Below, piece by piece: positions 62,053 through 64,000 of a stretch of 64,000 nucleotides of DNA (position 1 is its first letter; every line of letters starts with the position of its first letter). Both the position numbers and the translations under genes were made by a program. Origin of the DNA: Loripinus fragilis (Eukaryota; Mollusca; Bivalvia; Lucinida; Lucinidae). Under the pieces are notes generated by a model that made no database searches, had not been told where the DNA came from, and was given only the letters and a program-made list of their open reading frames with translations. The DNA lies in assembly GCA_964019695.1 (NCBI GenBank), contig OZ026515.1:42771994-42835993 (forward strand). The letters are read 5' to 3'.

Positions 62053-63327
62053 TACGAGGGCTGTTCAAATATGAATGCAAGTAGCTTCATAACTTTCGAC
62101 ACATATATACTTCGACAAAATGGTATACGTTTCTATAAAGGGTTATATGTCACCATTAAACTGGCACCAGACCTAAAGAAAAATACAGTATATTAATCGA
62201 GTTATAGCCCTTTGCTTCGAACATACCAGTGATATAGATGAGCGTATAATTCTTCGAAAAATCGGTGAAATTTCTTGAAATTGTCAAGGAAGTATCCCCA
62301 TATACTTACATAATGATTCTGTGAAAGTTGCGAAAATCCGACATGTTTTTGTTACATTACATTGAATCGTTTTCACTAAAGTTTCCTTATGTTTGCAAAT
62401 AAATGGTAAACAAAACACCACCTTTCGGTTTTCAGTCAAACTTTTCACTGACAAAATGCACGAAGCAACATTTAAACTAGTTTTAACTCAAAGACAATAT
62501 GTTGATCGCTCATACTGAGTTGTTGCTACAAATCATTGAAGGATAGTGGGTAATTCTTACTTCGAACTGCCTTAAGTGAAGGGGTTATAGAGCTTTTATT
62601 TAATTTTGTTTTCATAACATTGCGGTTTTAATCTAAATTTGAACGTTAATTCTAAGTTTTACCAAAATAGGCATTATTTACAATAAAATTGCTCACCTGG
62701 TCTTGAGGACTAGACAGATCGAACATATTTTAATTAATGTAAACACGTCATTAAGCAGCAGAAAAATAGAAAAATGCTTGGAAAATGATATAAAAAGTGA
62801 TAACTCTGCAAATAGAGGACGGAGCGTTTTGAAAACGTCCTTATGCCATATTAAGCATGTTTTAAGCAAAACTCAAAGAAAGATACACAGATATGTTCAT
62901 TATTGCATCACCAGTAGATAGCTCAAAATGACGTTTATCTTAAAATTAATGACGTCACAAACGTGCCTGTTTACTCAGATTGAAACATGATTATATAAAC
63001 TTTTTCCTGTAGGCAACTTTGTCAACGTACCTTAAACATGCATCTAAAATTTGGTGCCATTTTGCCTCAAACTTACAAAGATATGACACTATATCCGCAT
63101 ATGTACCAAAACGTGTATGGCAATTTGCTTCAGAAAAACTTCAGTATACAGGAATGGCCTTTATATAAGCGCCTGTAACTCGAGAAATATAGTGAGTGTT
63201 TCTTTATGCTTGGTGCCATTTTAAAGGCGACAAATAGTTCTTTCTAGAAAGGTATGACATTTTGTCGTATCATATATGTTAAGAAAGTTATGAAGCTACT
63301 TGCATTCATATTTGAACAGCCCTCGTA
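62053..63327. mobile_element. 1.28-kb mariner-type TIR element, inverted copy of 13626-14954
   Basis: The ends TACGAGGGCTGTTCAAATATGAATGC and the reverse complement, bounded by TA. The interior AAAATGCACGAAGCAACATTT, AAAGACAATATGTTGATCGC is the reverse complement of 14455-14530. About 55 bp shorter than the first copy. No transposase. Confidence 0.85.
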
Positions 63328-63689
63328 ACATTGGAGAGGAGTTTAGTACATACTATCTATTTTTGAATAGTCTCTAATTTACAGATATATCCATAGCATA
63401 ATTATATGGTAAATATTAAGCAAAAACTCATTCAACACTAGAGTCTATTAACAGGTCCATTAAAAAAGCTATTTCACTACACAATATTTCAAAAGTTTTT
63501 TCACATTTTTATTATACATTAAATACCACACATGTTATTTAATTATCATGCCATTTTGTTTCAAAAATCACAAGATTACATTTGTATGTAAATATAAAAT
63601 ACATTCCTATTAAAACACAACAACATACTTTAAATACATTCCAATAAAAACACAACAAAAACGTGTACGCCTACACCGCAAAGTCAGTA
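63328..63689. other. AT-rich, possible Tc1 TIR side
   Basis: At 63596-63660 TACATTCC.AT.AAAACACAACAA is repeated in direct order, next to the transposase fragment. No other feature. Confidence 0.4.
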
Positions 63690-63905
63690 TTTCGTTGCAT
63701 CCCCCTTTAGCTATTATAAAATCTGCATTTCCTCTTAGTATTGAATTGTAAAGTTCTTCCAGGACATTCGGTACTACAATATACCTTGCTACACATACTC
63801 CCGTCCTCGTATCTTCTTTTTACATGGCATTTGATTACCAATCTACGTATATTCCAAACGTTCTCTATGTAATTTATATCTGGCGATTTCCCTGACAATT
63901 CCAGA
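63690..63905 (-). pseudogene. Tc1/mariner transposase C-terminal fragment
   Basis: On the minus strand GKSPDINYIENVWNIRR fits the S-P-D-L-N-x-I-E-N-x-W motif holding the third catalytic residue region. In another frame VLEELYNSILRGNADFII and AKGGCNEI fit the end of these proteins (x-x-x-A-K-G-G-x-x-x). At least one frameshift separates them. The upstream part lies beyond or near the window edge, at most ~95 bp of which is present. Confidence 0.75.
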
Positions 63906-64000
63906 ATGGGTTTTCATTTACATTATAGGAATGTTCTAGTAATTTAAGTGGTATGAAATGGCGCAAGCTCATACATAAAGATATATCTCTTCTGTGGAAA

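Overview
The window reads as nuclear DNA of an animal, most likely a bivalve mollusc. The reasons are split genes with GT..AG introns, dense decayed transposons, tRNA-derived SINEs, foldback MITEs and tandem-repeat arrays of kinds that I associate with clam and mussel genomes. The species is an inference only. No bacterial operons, rRNA or CRISPR arrays are present.

Host genes. (1) An arrestin-domain-containing (alpha-arrestin, ARRDC-like) gene lies on + from 23353 to 45919. I found six exons by translation and splice-site matching: 23353-23470, 33997-34226, 36234-36415, 37932-38114, 40866-41034 and 45756-45919. Five junction phases agree, but one exon needs a 1-nt correction, one has an in-frame TAG, and the expected second exon was not found. 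The locus is therefore either a decaying copy or a gene with assembly errors. (2) A single-exon Golgi-type carbohydrate sulfotransferase lies on - at 49892-51056. It has a 1-nt frameshift in an A run and a TTAA-flanked hairpin MITE starting at its stop codon.

Layout. 1-9.7 kb: hAT-like MITE, satellite array, an internally deleted BEL/Pao element, and a decayed mobile-element protein. 9.7-15 kb: short repeats, a long inverted repeat and a 1.3-kb mariner-type TIR element. 15-21.7 kb: a ~165-180 bp satellite array interrupted by a reverse-transcriptase (RT) element and by a 2.5-kb hAT-like element, which itself holds a 1.3-kb TIR element. 23-46 kb: the arrestin locus, whose introns are full of MITEs, a Tc1 remnant, a LINE remnant, (CAA)n, and a ~2.6-kb minisatellite. 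That minisatellite grew out of the 3' end and splice donor of the fifth exon found. 46-52 kb: MITEs, the sulfotransferase and a SINE. 52.4-61.2 kb: an RT element split by a 6.65-kb insertion with ~0.7-kb terminal inverted repeats and a 3-bp TAT target duplication. 62-64 kb: a second, inverted copy of the 13.6-kb TIR element and a Tc1/mariner transposase fragment.

The most striking signal is the exon-to-minisatellite conversion at 40438-43770. There an exon, its intron flank and its 5' splice site were duplicated in steps and then amplified about 35 times. GT donors remain at the edges and GC donors fill the middle.
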